Shown here: positions 1 through 8,404 of the stretch, piece after piece
Position numbering within the stretch: position 1 is the stretch's first letter
Layout: every line of letters starts with the position of its first letter
Assembly (NCBI GenBank): GCA_023426245.1
Contig: JAFABB010000007.1
Location: 124,001 to 188,000, forward strand
DNA: 64,000 bases
From: Bacillota bacterium
Lineage (GTDB): Bacteria; Bacillota; UBA4882; UBA8346
Direction: 5' to 3'
Position numbers and translations under genes: made by a program
Notes under the pieces: generated by a model
Told to the model about the DNA's origin: nothing
What the model saw: the letters and a program-made list of their open reading frames with translations, nothing else
Database searches by the model: none

Positions 1-850
1 GATGCCGGGCCTCTTTGTCGGTGATAATCAGCGTCCCCGGGTCATCCGGCGCGTTGGTATTTTTGATATTCACGGGAATTCCAGCCTCCCTGACCGGGAA
101 AATGGTTTCTTCATGAAGGACGCCGGCACCCATATAGGCTAATTCGCGAAGCTCCCGGTAAGTTATTTGTTCAATGCTCTTGGGACTCCTAACAATTCGC
201 GGATCGGCCATCAAAAAACCGGAGACATCCGTCCAATTTTCGTACATATCCGCCCCGACTCCCCGGGCAACAATCGCGCCGGTGATATCAGAACCGCCCC
301 GGGAGAAAGTTTTAATCTCCCCATCCGGTAAAGAGCCAAAGAAACCAGGAATTACGGCATGTTCATGTTTAGCAAGGCGGGCGCTGATTACTTCCTGGGT
401 TTGGTTGGGATCAAACAAACCTTTTTTGTCAAAGAAGATAACCTCGGCCGGATCGACAAAATTCCATCCCAATAATTCGGCCATGATTAATCCGTTTAAA
501 TATTCGCCACGGCTGGCCGCATAATCGGCAGTAGCTCCGGATGTAATCTTCTGTTTGATAACCTCCATGTGAGGATGAAGATCAAGTTTACATTCAAGTT
601 TTTCGATGATCTCCAAATAACGGTTACAGATCAATTGAAAGACTTCCTCAAAGGGAATTCCTTGTTCCGCATGGGCATGGCATAGGTAAAACAGATCAGT
701 TATCTTTTGATCCGCGGCATAGCGCTTTCCTGGAGCCGACGGGACCACATAACAACGCTCGGGATCCGCCTGAATGATTGCTTGAACTTTCCGGAACTGG
801 CCGGCATCCGCCAGCGATGAACCCCCAAATTTAACGACTTTAATCCCCAT
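1..850 (-). CDS. lysC: Aspartate kinase, 3' end cut by window edge
   Basis: Aspartate kinase phosphorylates aspartate in the first step of lysine, threonine and methionine synthesis. Reading the minus strand from ATG at 850-848 gives MGIKVVKFGGSSLADAG, with the KFGGSS nucleotide-binding motif of the amino-acid kinase fold. Further on come SRGGSDITGAIVARGVGADM and WTDVSGFLMADPRIV, both typical of aspartokinases. About 283 residues are present; the C-terminal ACT domains lie outside the window, so feedback class cannot be judged. The gene is divergent from queC. I see no lysine riboswitch in the short upstream stretch. Translation was done by hand. Confidence 0.93.
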   Translation of the reverse strand, partial: MGIKVVKFGGSSLADAGQFRKVQAIIQADPERCYVVPSAPGKRYAADQKITDLFYLCHAHAEQGIPFEEVFQLICNRYLEIIEKLECKLDLHPHMEVIKQKITSGATADYAASRGEYLNGLIMAELLGWNFVDPAEVIFFDKKGLFDPNQTQEVISARLAKHEHAVIPGFFGSLPDGEIKTFSRGGSDITGAIVARGVGADMYENWTDVSGFLMADPRIVRSPKSIEQITYRELRELAYMGAGVLHEETIFPVREAGIPVNIKNTNAPDDPGTLIITDKEARH

Positions 851-1117
851 TCTATAATACTCTCCTGAAAACATGAAATATTAGCCCGCAAAAAATGACT
901 TATTATTCATGATAAAACCCGTCCATCGAAAAGTCAAGTTGTATACAAAGATCAATCGGCATCCCTGGTTCATTTGTCCAGGATCACCGATCTTTTTGCA
1001 TATTGAAAATGATGAAGATTTAGGGGGAGAAACTTCGATTCATGAGAGGTATTAAAATGTTTTTAAAGAAATAAGTATTATTTGAAAATCCTAGATCAAT
1101 CAAGGAGTTGATTCCAA

Positions 1118-1801
1118 ATCGCAAAAGCAGTCATATTGGTTTCCGGGGGTATGGATAGTTGTACCACTGCTGCGATGGCGGCAGAACAATATGAACTGGC
1201 GTTTCTTCATCTCAATTATGGCCAGCGTACCGAAAAAAGAGAATTACAAGCATTCAATGATATAGCTCAGTTTTATGGGGTTCAACAGTACTTGAATGTT
1301 GATGTTAGCTACTTTACTCAAATCGGTGGTTCAAGTTTGACCGATTCTTCATTGACGATTTTAAAAGCGGATTTAAACCGGAAGGGAATTCCCAATAGCT
1401 ATGTTCCCTTTCGAAATGCCAATATCCTGGCGATCGCCACCAGCTGGGCTGAAGTCATTGGCGCTACTAAAATATTTATCGGGGCGGTACAGGATGATTC
1501 TTCCGGATATCCCGACTGTAGAGAGGAATTTTTCAAAGCCTTTCATGAAGCGATCGAACAGGGGACCAAACCGGAAACCCATATTGAAATCATGACCCCT
1601 TTATTGCATCTGACGAAATCAGGGATAGTTCGGAAAGCGGTAGAATTGAAGGCGCCGCTTCATTTAAGTTGGTCGTGTTATCAAAATGAAGAAAGAGCTT
1701 GCGGGCTTTGTGATAGCTGCGCCCTGAGACTCAGGGGTTTTCAAATGGCAGGGGTTGAAGATCCTATACCATATGAAACAAGGCCACAATATATTAAATA
1801 A
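1118..1801 (+). CDS. queC: 7-cyano-7-deazaguanine synthase QueC, apparent ATC start
   Basis: QueC converts 7-carboxy-7-deazaguanine to preQ0, using ATP and ammonia, in queuosine synthesis. The PP-loop motif SGGMDS lies at residues 9-14. The C-terminal zinc site is visible as CYQNEERACGLCDSC, with cysteines near residues 186, 195, 198 and 201. Length (about 227 residues) fits the family. The start is odd. The only in-frame ATG-class codon near the N-terminus is TTG at 1136, which removes the conserved first strand (AKAVIL). The frame is open back to 1112, and a good AAGGAG (1102-1107) sits ten bases before an in-frame ATC at 1118. I therefore place the start at ATC. A sequencing error is the alternative. 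No other queuosine genes adjoin it. Confidence 0.9.
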   Translation: MAKAVILVSGGMDSCTTAAMAAEQYELAFLHLNYGQRTEKRELQAFNDIAQFYGVQQYLNVDVSYFTQIGGSSLTDSSLTILKADLNRKGIPNSYVPFRNANILAIATSWAEVIGATKIFIGAVQDDSSGYPDCREEFFKAFHEAIEQGTKPETHIEIMTPLLHLTKSGIVRKAVELKAPLHLSWSCYQNEERACGLCDSCALRLRGFQMAGVEDPIPYETRPQYIK

Positions 1802-1933
1802 ATAATGAAAGTCCCCTGTTATATAAAGTTGATACTTTGTTATGACAAGGATAATTAAAGAAAGTAAAGAATATCAAATATAGTAATTGGTTTGGTTATT
1901 TTTTAAGCTGGAGTATTTCATTGATTTTTTAAA

Positions 1934-3448
1934 ATGACTGAGGAACAGACAATTTATAAATCAGTTATAGTTTTGAGCGTCTTTATCATCATAGGAATGA
2001 ATTTATTGAAGAGCGTGGAGCCGGTATTCGCTGTTAGCGAAGAGCCGGTTATTACCGCTGATTCTATTGAAACAGATTGGGATTCCGGTATTACGACTGC
2101 TAATGGAAATGTCAAATATACCACTGAATTCGGCTCAATTGAGGCAGAAACGATCATTTATAATCAAAAATCCAATTTTATGGAAGCATCCGGTAACATT
2201 CGAGTAGTATTGCAAACTGGTGTCGTTATACAGTCGAATAAACTTACTTATGATCTTAATGCCGAGGAAGCACAGTTTAGTGATGAAGTCCAGTGGGCGG
2301 ATAAAGACGGGCTGAAGTTTATGGCGGATCAAGTAAACTATTATGGAAATGAAGGTGTGGCAGAGGCTACCGGTGAAGTAAAAATAACCAATAAACATGT
2401 AATTAGTGAAACGCAAAACTTAATGTATAATCTTATTGACTCGACCGGAAGGTCCGGGGCGGCAAAATTATTAATCAGCCAACATGGTAAAAATATTGTG
2501 ATTAGAACCAAAGTCATGGAAGTTGCTAGTGGTAAAATTAGAGCCATCGACGCGAAAATAATGCACAATGAGGATGCTGAGCCCGAATACCATTTACAAG
2601 CTAAAGAATTAACCTATGAGGGGAAATATTTATATCTAAAAAGTATTTTATTTTATCTGAAAAAAGTGCCGCTTTTTTATTATCCTATGCTGACCTTGGA
2701 TATGGATAATATCAAGTTACCTCGGATAACTCCTCGATCGAATTCGAAAGGTGATATTTATTTGCGGTTTCGTTCAGATGGTCCAATTACCGGCAATCTC
2801 GATTGGAATTTAAATGTATTGCTACGAAATTATGATTACTCGGGGTTTGAATCGGGTATAACATGGAAAAATGAAAATATTACGGATGATGTAAGCTTTT
2901 TTTATTATAATCAATCTGCCGGGTATGGCGTCAAGGAACGGTTCGTTTATGACTGGCCACTTATAGAAGTTAGTATTGACGGATCAAAGGATTTTTCCCC
3001 TAACCGGGCTTATGAATTAGGAACGTCTGTGATCCGGAAATATTGGGAAGGCCCATTAGGAAATTGGCAATTTGGGATTTTGGGTCGAAAAGTGCATAAA
3101 TTGGACGAGCATGAAGTGGAATTCGGCGGTGTTTATGGTGGCTATCGTTTGGACTATCAGCCTCGGCCTTATATTACATTAAGCTTTCTTCGCTTATATT
3201 CGCTTGAAGGCGGAGATTACCGTGAGTTTTTGGATGACTATAAAATTGGCTCTAATATTCTGTATCAAGCGACAGTTCCACTGAAAGGCAAGTATTCATT
3301 GGGTTTAATTGGGACTTATAGCTTTGAACAGTCGTTATGGATCCGGCAGATTTATGAGATTCATTACCAAACGCATGACTTCTTAATTAAGACAGGATGG
3401 GACGTTGTAAAAAACAAGCCAATATTAAATTGTAAAATTATTTTTTAA
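1934..3448 (+). CDS. OstA/LptD-like outer-membrane assembly protein
   Basis: A 504-residue protein with a hydrophobic N-terminus (about residues 9-26) and a plausible signal-peptidase site after VFA. The N-terminal half repeats the OstA/LptA jelly-roll pattern, with stretches such as ITADSIETDW, TANGNVKY, EAETIIYN and VAEATGEVKI. The junction VPLFYYPMLTLD resembles the segment leading into the LptD barrel. The C-terminal half alternates polar and aromatic residues like a beta-barrel. This family handles lipopolysaccharide transport to the outer leaflet in diderm bacteria. It is shorter than proteobacterial LptD, as in diderm Firmicutes. No strong ribosome site precedes ATG 1934. Its presence is the main evidence that the host has an outer membrane. 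Confidence 0.75.
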   Translation: MTEEQTIYKSVIVLSVFIIIGMNLLKSVEPVFAVSEEPVITADSIETDWDSGITTANGNVKYTTEFGSIEAETIIYNQKSNFMEASGNIRVVLQTGVVIQSNKLTYDLNAEEAQFSDEVQWADKDGLKFMADQVNYYGNEGVAEATGEVKITNKHVISETQNLMYNLIDSTGRSGAAKLLISQHGKNIVIRTKVMEVASGKIRAIDAKIMHNEDAEPEYHLQAKELTYEGKYLYLKSILFYLKKVPLFYYPMLTLDMDNIKLPRITPRSNSKGDIYLRFRSDGPITGNLDWNLNVLLRNYDYSGFESGITWKNENITDDVSFFYYNQSAGYGVKERFVYDWPLIEVSIDGSKDFSPNRAYELGTSVIRKYWEGPLGNWQFGILGRKVHKLDEHEVEFGGVYGGYRLDYQPRPYITLSFLRLYSLEGGDYREFLDDYKIGSNILYQATVPLKGKYSLGLIGTYSFEQSLWIRQIYEIHYQTHDFLIKTGWDVVKNKPILNCKIIF

Positions 3449-3582
3449 AACCTATCTTGATTTATTCATCTTGAATAGCACGAGATGAAGCTTGGGAAGG
3501 GTGTGTAATGTAAGCTTGTACTATGTGGAACATTCAATATCACGCTCTATATAATTTACAATATTCATCATCTTTTTCAGAT

Positions 3583-3614
3583 AAAAGAGGCCGTCTAAGC
3601 TACGGCCTCTTTTT
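3583..3614. terminator. Bidirectional rho-independent terminator
   Basis: AAAAGAGGCCGT (3583-3594) pairs with ACGGCCTCTTTT (3602-3613) around a 7-base loop, with T-runs on both sides. It lies between the convergent OstA-like gene and the small gene at 3659-3742 and can serve both. Confidence 0.85.
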
Positions 3615-3658
3615 GAATTCTGTTGTTTTCTCCGATGTATCCTCACGTATAATCGTGA

Positions 3659-3742
3659 TTACTTTGCGCTTTTTTTCTGGGATGCAGCTTGTTTTTGTTT
3701 CAGCATTTTTTCCTTATCCTTTTTTCCGCCTTTATCTCCCAT
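3659..3742 (-). CDS. 27-residue lysine-rich small protein (MGDKGGKKDK type)
   Basis: The minus strand has a clean AAGGAG ribosome site followed by ATG at 3742 and a reading of MGDKGGKKDKEKMLKQKQ and a few more residues, ending in KKSAK. It has about ten lysines and no hydrophobic segment. Tiny basic proteins with this MGDKGGKKDK opening occur in many bacteria without an assigned role, as I recall them. The longer overlapping frame reaching 3976 has no ribosome site and an unlikely N-terminus, so I chose the short start. A terminator lies directly downstream. Confidence 0.72.
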   Translation of the reverse strand: MGDKGGKKDKEKMLKQKQAASQKKSAK

Positions 3743-4287
3743 GGTGTGGCTCCTTTCTTTTTTTATTTCCTTTAAGGTATATATTAGATTCGATTGATAA
3801 AAAGATCCATCATTTCCTTTTGTAACCAAATAGTCTATTCTTGATGGGGATTTAAAATTCCTGCTTAAGAATATATGCAGAATAATAAAAGAATTGAACC
3901 TAAAAAATCGATAGGGTATATTCGTACAAAGAAGGCATTGCAAAACTCCATACAAATAGAATGAAAGAATTTTCAAAACCTGAAAACGGAGGTATAGCGG
4001 TCAATGTTTTGGTTGTTGTTAATGAGGTTCTTTTTTGAAGCTATCTCCAAAAAAAGAAAAAGTCAATATAGACTGGAATGTTTTGTTAACTTATAGTTCG
4101 TTTTTTGCCTACATGAAGTTTGGTAATAGGAAGCGGGCTTTTTGTTAATTTTACTTTCTAAATTTAATTTGTTTTTATCTCTAATTTTTTTAAAAAAAAA
4201 TCCGAATAACAAAGGAAAGAGATTGTAAGAGTTATTGTGCGTTAATTGTTTAAAATATGATTTTTAAAAATTCAAGGAGCATTCAAA
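3743..4287. other. Gene-free stretch before the chemoreceptor
   Basis: AT-rich, about 545 bases. It contains the upstream regions of the small minus-strand gene and of the chemoreceptor. I found no convincing gene, RNA or strong sigma-A promoter in it. The chemoreceptor ribosome site AAGGAG lies at its right end. Confidence 0.5.
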
Positions 4288-5976
4288 GTGAACCTTAAAG
4301 CAACGATCCAATCTATAATTAACTTTTTAAAAAGTGTAGTCACACCATTACAAACTTTTTTATCGAAGTTGAAAGTTTTTCATCAAATCATACTCATTAT
4401 TTCGGTAATGGTCTTTTTTCTGGTATTAGAAGGATATCTGGGTTTAAAACTCAATATTCAAATGCGGGATGCAACACGCCAGGTATTCCAGACTAGTTTT
4501 TCCGGATTGCAGGAAATTGCAGCTGCGAGTGAAGATTTGAGCCAAATCCGGAGACAGTATACCGATAGCCTGCTGTATAATCAAATATTAATTATTAATG
4601 CGGTAAATGTTGAAACGGTGCTCAACAATTATTCAAAGGAAGCTGAGAACATAAAAAGTGCATACGGAGTAGTAAAAGCTTTTTCAGGCAAAACAGCTTC
4701 CAAGGAAAATTATGAAGAATTTAATCAATCATTATCCCTGGTTTCCATGGGTTTAAACTCGCTTCGTTATAAAATGGTGGAAAATGCAATCCAAACCATG
4801 AGCAATAGTAATAAATTTTTCGAGGAATCGCAAATTATCAGTGTTATTATTTTAATTGTAAGCTTATTTTTTTCCATTTCCATTGGGTTAATTGTCGCAG
4901 CAATGATTTCCGGTCCCTTGAAAGAGATGGCTGTAAAAGTCAATGCGCTGGCGACAGGAGATTTGACTCAGACCTTAAAATCCAAAGGATGTCAGGAGAT
5001 AAATAAGGTGGTATTGGATTTTAATCAAGCAGTAGAGGGTTTGCGTAGGTTGGTGAGGGGAATCAACGAGCATGCCCAAATGCTCGCGTTGGCTAGTAAT
5101 GAGTTGCTCGATGCATCCGTCAATTCGGGAAAGGCAGCTGGAGAAGTGGCTATTGTGATTGAGGAGTTAACCAAAGCTTCATCCGAACAAACCAAACAGG
5201 TTGAGCAAACCGCGAATACCATTAATGAACTCGGGAGATTAGTCCGAAACGTTTCGGATGATACGACGAATATGGCCTTTATGTCACAAAAGATCGCTGA
5301 TTCGGCTAAAATCGGCCAGAAGGTAACGGGCGATGTAGTTACGGGAATGAGTAGTCTCTATGAAACCACTCAAAAGATTCATTCCGTTATCGGTGAAATG
5401 AATCAAACTTCGGCCGAAATCAATGAGGTAGCCTCTTTAATTGGGAATGTTTCCGAACAAACTTCATTACTGGCTTTAAATGCGGCAATTGAAGCAGCTC
5501 GTGCAGGAGAGCACGGTAAAGGATTTAGCGTCGTCGCGACGGAAACTGGAAAATTGGCGGAACAATCAAAGCAGGCTTCTCAAAGAATTAGTAACCTGAT
5601 TGATCAGATGATCGGGCGTAGTGAAAATGCAACCGACGTTATCAAACAAGGGATTGAGCAAGCGCAAGAGAGCAGCACGCTTACGACCCAAGCTACAGGT
5701 ACTTTCCAGTCAATATTTAAAGAACTGGGTGAAGTCGTGAGAAAGATTAGCGAAGTGGCCGAATCGGCAAAGCAAATGGCGGAACGGAATGAAGCTATGA
5801 TTGGAGCTGTAACTCAGTTGTCGGCCATTAGTGAAGAAGGAATGGCCAGTACCGAAGAGGTCGCGGCTTCAGTTGAGGAACAAAGCGCCGGGGCGGAAGA
5901 AGTAGCATCTCTGGCGGAAAATTTGGCTGATTTGGCAGAAAAGCTGAAACAATCAACAACTGCTTTTAAAATTTGA
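4288..5976 (+). CDS. Methyl-accepting chemotaxis protein
   Basis: A 562-residue membrane chemoreceptor starting at GTG after AAGGAG. Membrane segments lie at about residues 31-55 and 182-207. They bracket a short, mostly helical periplasmic sensor region of four-helix-bundle type. A HAMP segment follows (to about 260), then the coiled-coil signalling domain. The hairpin tip, about residues 379-411, reads QTSLLALNAAIEAARAGEHG, which contacts CheA and CheW. The segment usually reading VADEVRKLAE is VATETGKLAE here, so one otherwise conserved patch has changed. Ligand unknown. It is monocistronic, with a terminator at 6063. Confidence 0.95.
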   Translation: MNLKATIQSIINFLKSVVTPLQTFLSKLKVFHQIILIISVMVFFLVLEGYLGLKLNIQMRDATRQVFQTSFSGLQEIAAASEDLSQIRRQYTDSLLYNQILIINAVNVETVLNNYSKEAENIKSAYGVVKAFSGKTASKENYEEFNQSLSLVSMGLNSLRYKMVENAIQTMSNSNKFFEESQIISVIILIVSLFFSISIGLIVAAMISGPLKEMAVKVNALATGDLTQTLKSKGCQEINKVVLDFNQAVEGLRRLVRGINEHAQMLALASNELLDASVNSGKAAGEVAIVIEELTKASSEQTKQVEQTANTINELGRLVRNVSDDTTNMAFMSQKIADSAKIGQKVTGDVVTGMSSLYETTQKIHSVIGEMNQTSAEINEVASLIGNVSEQTSLLALNAAIEAARAGEHGKGFSVVATETGKLAEQSKQASQRISNLIDQMIGRSENATDVIKQGIEQAQESSTLTTQATGTFQSIFKELGEVVRKISEVAESAKQMAERNEAMIGAVTQLSAISEEGMASTEEVAASVEEQSAGAEEVASLAENLADLAEKLKQSTTAFKI

Positions 5977-6062
5977 TCTTTAATATTAAGGAAAACATGG
6001 AGTGCTTTTACACGATGACATAATCATTAGATGTTAAGCTTGTAAGTTTTTTAAGCAACCAT

Positions 6063-6091
6063 ACCACCGTTATTTCTAACCGGTGGTTTTT
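6063..6091 (+). terminator. Terminator after the chemoreceptor gene
   Basis: ACCACCG (6063-6069) pairs with CGGTGGT (6081-6087), extended by TTA/TAA with one bulge, and is followed by TTTT. Confidence 0.8.
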
Positions 6092-6470
6092 GCTTTTGCA
6101 TTTGAAAACTATGTGCAGGCGTATGAGGTCAAAAGAGTGAAACTGTAATATCCTCTATATGCAGTGCCTTATCCTTTAAAAAATCACCATGCCTTTACTG
6201 AACAAACGTTTGATGGCCCTCGGTATTACCGATGAGAACTTTATCGTTTTTAGGAGCGATGACCTTTCCTGCGATTTTGTTTTTAAAGCTAATTTTTATT
6301 TCTCTCTTATCGGTGCGGTGGTTGCTCTGAATTAGGCTTATTTCGAACAAGGATTGATGAAGGTGGCGATGGGCGAGGTTTTTGTTGTATATGTTGGCAA
6401 ATTGTTTTAAAATAGTAATCCATCACGGTTGCCGAGAGTTGAAACGGGAAGGCGGGCAACAATAAACTTT
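6092..6470. other. Boundary stretch between chromosome and phage-like region
   Basis: About 380 bases with no convincing reading frame on either strand. The composition shifts here toward the phage-like control region. I found no attachment-site duplication, but the right-hand partner would lie outside the window. Confidence 0.4.
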
Positions 6471-6914
6471 TTAACCCGCTTCCGTCGCTGCGCTCGCTGA
6501 TTGCGTTTGTTGGGTTCTATCGATTTCTTTTAAACTGTTTATCAGGTTTAGGACTGTTTGTTGAGAGAGGGGGGAAAGACTACGGAAATCGGTGATTAAT
6601 TGGAGGTCTCTCTCATTAAAATTTGAATTCAGATGTAAATCAATAATTTCCCCATCAATATCTGAGGTTAATGAACTTTCCGTAGGTTGAACCATGATAT
6701 AACCGAGGTTTTCCATAATTTCTTCGATAGGAATGCCTAAAAGTGGAGCTAATTTTTGAAGGGTCATGATGTTTGGGTTTTTGGTATCCCCGGTTTCAAT
6801 TCTCGAAATCGTCGAATTCTCCACTCCGGCAGCTTTTCCTAGCGCAGCTTGTGTCAAATATCCGGCGTCTTCTCGTAACTTTGCAAAATATTTCCCAAAT
6901 TCCACAGCATCCAT
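6471..6914 (-). CDS. XRE-family repressor (CI-like)
   Basis: A 147-residue protein with an N-terminal helix-turn-helix. The segment LTQAALGKAAGVENSTISRI at about residues 19-38 is the classical XRE helix pair, followed by MTLQKLAPLLGIPIEEIM. The C-terminal half (about 80-147) is polar, with a LQLITDFRSLSPLSQQTVLN helix similar to the dimerisation tail of many short phage repressors. There is no LexA-type peptidase domain. It is transcribed away from a Cro-like gene at 7052. Its promoter overlaps a palindrome that is a good operator, so autoregulation is likely. Confidence 0.88.
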   Translation of the reverse strand: MDAVEFGKYFAKLREDAGYLTQAALGKAAGVENSTISRIETGDTKNPNIMTLQKLAPLLGIPIEEIMENLGYIMVQPTESSLTSDIDGEIIDLHLNSNFNERDLQLITDFRSLSPLSQQTVLNLINSLKEIDRTQQTQSASAATEAG

Positions 6915-6949
6915 TTCTATTAAACACTCCCTAATTATCGGATGATCAA

Positions 6950-6978
6950 ATTATACTACACTCATTGCATGAATGCAA
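6950..6978 (-). promoter_or_regulatory. Promoter of the repressor, overlapped by operator
   Basis: On the minus strand TTGCAT (6978-6973) is separated by 17 bases from TATAAT (6955-6950). The -35 box is half of the palindrome at 6965-6978, so a bound repressor would block this promoter. Confidence 0.72.
6965..6978. promoter_or_regulatory. Operator-like palindrome, copy 1
   Basis: TTGCATGAATGCAA is an inverted repeat (TTGCAT/ATGCAA, two-base spacer) between the two divergent promoters. An identical copy occurs at 7274-7287. A related repeat, GATTGC-AA-GCAATC, spans 7020-7033 at the expected start of the rightward transcript. Confidence 0.72.
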
Positions 6979-6989
6979 ACATTTTAAAC

Positions 6990-7017
6990 TTGAAATGTTT
7001 CTTGTATGTGATATACT
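6990..7017 (+). promoter_or_regulatory. Rightward promoter of the Cro-like operon
   Basis: TTGAAA (6990-6995) and TATACT (7012-7017) are 16 bases apart. The promoter lies between the palindromes at 6965 and 7020. Confidence 0.72.
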
Positions 7018-7051
7018 ATGATTGCAAGCAATCAACGAAGGAGGTGGGGTT

Positions 7052-7339
7052 TTGAACCGCCCTGAGATCATACTGCGTCCCGGAGTGATGGAAGAATTGG
7101 AAAGGAGGCTGGATACGAATAAAACTGGTTTAACGGTCATCACCGGCATAAGCTCCAGCCAAATTTACCGGATTCGCAAGGGAAAAAGTAAAGTAGGGGT
7201 TGATTTTATCGCGGCTTTATTAAAGGCCGATCCTACTAGAAAGTTTGAGGATTATTTTATGATTCTTAATTCATTGCATGAATGCAATCAACAAAAAAGA
7301 CCGGAGGAGGCGATTGGAAATGATATTCAGTGTATATGA
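7052..7339 (+). CDS. Cro-like DNA-binding protein
   Basis: TTG at 7052 follows GGAGGTGG and gives a 95-residue protein opening MNRPEIILRPGVMEELERRL. The segment TGLTVITGISSSQIYRIRKG (about residues 27-46) has the spacing of a helix-turn-helix, followed by VDFIAALLKADP. It is divergent from the repressor at 6471 and probably the opposing member of a lysogeny-type switch. A second copy of the palindromic operator lies inside its 3' end at 7274-7287. It overlaps the next gene by 20 bases. Confidence 0.72.
   Translation: MNRPEIILRPGVMEELERRLDTNKTGLTVITGISSSQIYRIRKGKSKVGVDFIAALLKADPTRKFEDYFMILNSLHECNQQKRPEEAIGNDIQCI
7274..7287. promoter_or_regulatory. Operator-like palindrome, copy 2
   Basis: A second exact TTGCATGAATGCAA lies inside the Cro-like gene, about 310 bases from copy 1. 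The identity extends to CATTGCATGAATGCAA. It could support looping or block elongation. Confidence 0.6.
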
Positions 7340-7532
7340 AGCGCATCACCCGGTTGCAGTGTGTGCCGGATGTGGCTTAGAGATAGAATCATGGGATGAG
7401 GCCCTCCTGTTTAAGGGAAATGGCAAACGCTTCTGTATCCATAATGAGTTCGATTGTTTGAAAGAAGCTGTAGGAGCTATTCCCCCTGCGGAGGAAGCCG
7501 AGAATTATTTGGAGACTTGGGAGAGGGATTAA
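7320..7532 (+). CDS. Small cysteine-containing protein, possible zinc-binding
   Basis: ATG at 7320 follows GGAGGAGG within the end of the previous gene. The 70-residue product has CAGC at about residues 15-18, then FCIHNEFDC, suggesting a four-ligand metal site (Cys/Cys/His/Cys). Such small treble-clef-like proteins are common in phage early operons. Function unknown. The longer frame starting at 7278 has no ribosome site. Confidence 0.65.
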   Translation: MIFSVYEAHHPVAVCAGCGLEIESWDEALLFKGNGKRFCIHNEFDCLKEAVGAIPPAEEAENYLETWERD

Positions 7533-7553
7533 TCAAGAAGGAGGGGATTATGA

Positions 7554-7757
7554 TTGAAGGTCATGGAAGTACTTTATTTGAATCAACCGCAGAGGGTTAT
7601 TGATCTGGTAGTCGCCTATCAACTGGATGATTTGGCACCAAAAGTTGGTCTGGAGCCGGTTGGGAAGCCTAATGAAATTGGCAAGCTAATGAGTCATAGA
7701 ACTTATACCCGGGTTGGGCGGCGGGTCCGCCAGAGAGAAGGAAAAGTCATCACTTGA
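7554..7757 (+). CDS. Small hypothetical protein of the phage-like operon
   Basis: TTG at 7554 follows GGAGGGG and gives 67 residues (MKVMEVLYLNQPQRVIDLVV...). There are no recognised motifs; the C-terminus is arginine-rich (VGRRVRQREGK). An ATG four bases upstream in another frame gives only 17 residues. It probably belongs to the early operon between the Cro-like gene and the late regulator. Confidence 0.5.
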   Translation: MKVMEVLYLNQPQRVIDLVVAYQLDDLAPKVGLEPVGKPNEIGKLMSHRTYTRVGRRVRQREGKVIT

Positions 7758-7851
7758 GGATTCTCGAGGATCTTAGTGAATTGTACTTCGTAGGATTTGA
7801 AAATATGGTGGGATTCAAAAAGAGCCAGACAAGATAAAGTGGGGTATCAAA

Positions 7852-8250
7852 ATGAAACGGGATAAATTTCGTGAGATAGAGCAGATGTATCGTTCATACC
7901 AGCGCCTCAAGATGAAATTGGAGTTTTTGCAACCAAGGAATGTGCAAATTTTCAGTCAAACGCCGATTTATCATGATGGACACAGCAAAGTAGAGGCAAT
8001 GGCCGTTGAAAGATTGGAACTGGAGCGCAAGATTAAATTGATTCAGGCATGTTTGGATATTATGACTCGAGATGAGCGTTTCTTTATCGACTATCGTTAC
8101 TTTCAGGGCAAAGATATGGAAATGGTGCCGTTTTTATTAAATTGGTCCCGCCGGGAAACTTTTCGCCTGCGCCAGTCGGTACTCATTAAGACTCGTTGGT
8201 TTTTGGGTTTAGAAAGCCTGGACACGAATAATACACGAAACGCCAGTTAA
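7852..8250 (+). CDS. ArpU/RinA-like phage transcriptional regulator 1
   Basis: A 132-residue protein: an amphipathic N-terminal helix region (residues 1-35), a linker, then helices typical of the ArpU/RinA/DUF1492 group. The central helix holds LERKIKLIQACLDIMTRDER. The C-terminal helix-turn-helix is FFIDYRYFQGKDMEMVPFLL followed by NWSRRETFRLRQSVL, a sigma-region-4-like arrangement. Such proteins activate late genes in Firmicute phages and PBSX-type elements. Two promoter candidates with tandem 11-bp repeats lie just downstream. A second, diverged regulator of this kind is at 10490. Assignment is from pattern only. Confidence 0.72.
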   Translation: MKRDKFREIEQMYRSYQRLKMKLEFLQPRNVQIFSQTPIYHDGHSKVEAMAVERLELERKIKLIQACLDIMTRDERFFIDYRYFQGKDMEMVPFLLNWSRRETFRLRQSVLIKTRWFLGLESLDTNNTRNAS

Positions 8251-8264
8251 ATAAGTTACAGTCA

Positions 8265-8306
8265 GGCACTTTTCCGGCACCAAAAGTAATAAAAATAGTA
8301 TATAAT
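8265..8306 (+). promoter_or_regulatory. Tandem-repeat promoter (a), GGCAC class
   Basis: GGCAC occurs at 8265-8269 and again at 8276-8280, exactly 11 bases apart. After 20 bases comes TATAAT (8301-8306). There is no normal -35 box, which suits an activator bound on one face of the helix. The same arrangement occurs at 55889. Confidence 0.65.
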
Positions 8307-8325
8307 TTTATTATCGGAGAGTAAG

Positions 8326-8360
8326 AAAAAAAGCTGGTTATTCGTCAACTGGCTTTTTTC
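8326..8360 (+). terminator. Promoter-proximal terminator hairpin
   Basis: AAAAAAGCTGGTT pairs with AACTGGCTTTTTT (8347-8359), allowing two G-U pairs, followed by T-rich sequence. It starts only about 15 bases after the start expected from promoter (a). Confidence 0.68.
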
Positions 8361-8404
8361 GGTGTTTGTCAATAATTTTTCTATCGGTAGCAGCATAGTT
8401 AAAG

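Noticed and set aside
851..1117. Possible lysine or preQ1 riboswitch between lysC and queC
   Set aside because: I could not find the conserved cores of either class; nothing beyond AT-rich sequence.
3523..3825. 100-codon plus-strand frame
   Set aside because: Runs through the bidirectional terminator and opposite the small lysine-rich gene; phenylalanine-rich artefact.
6092..6470. Possible attachment site or integrase remnant at the left edge of the phage-like region
   Set aside because: No integrase frame on either strand and no repeat found within the window that would mark an attachment site.
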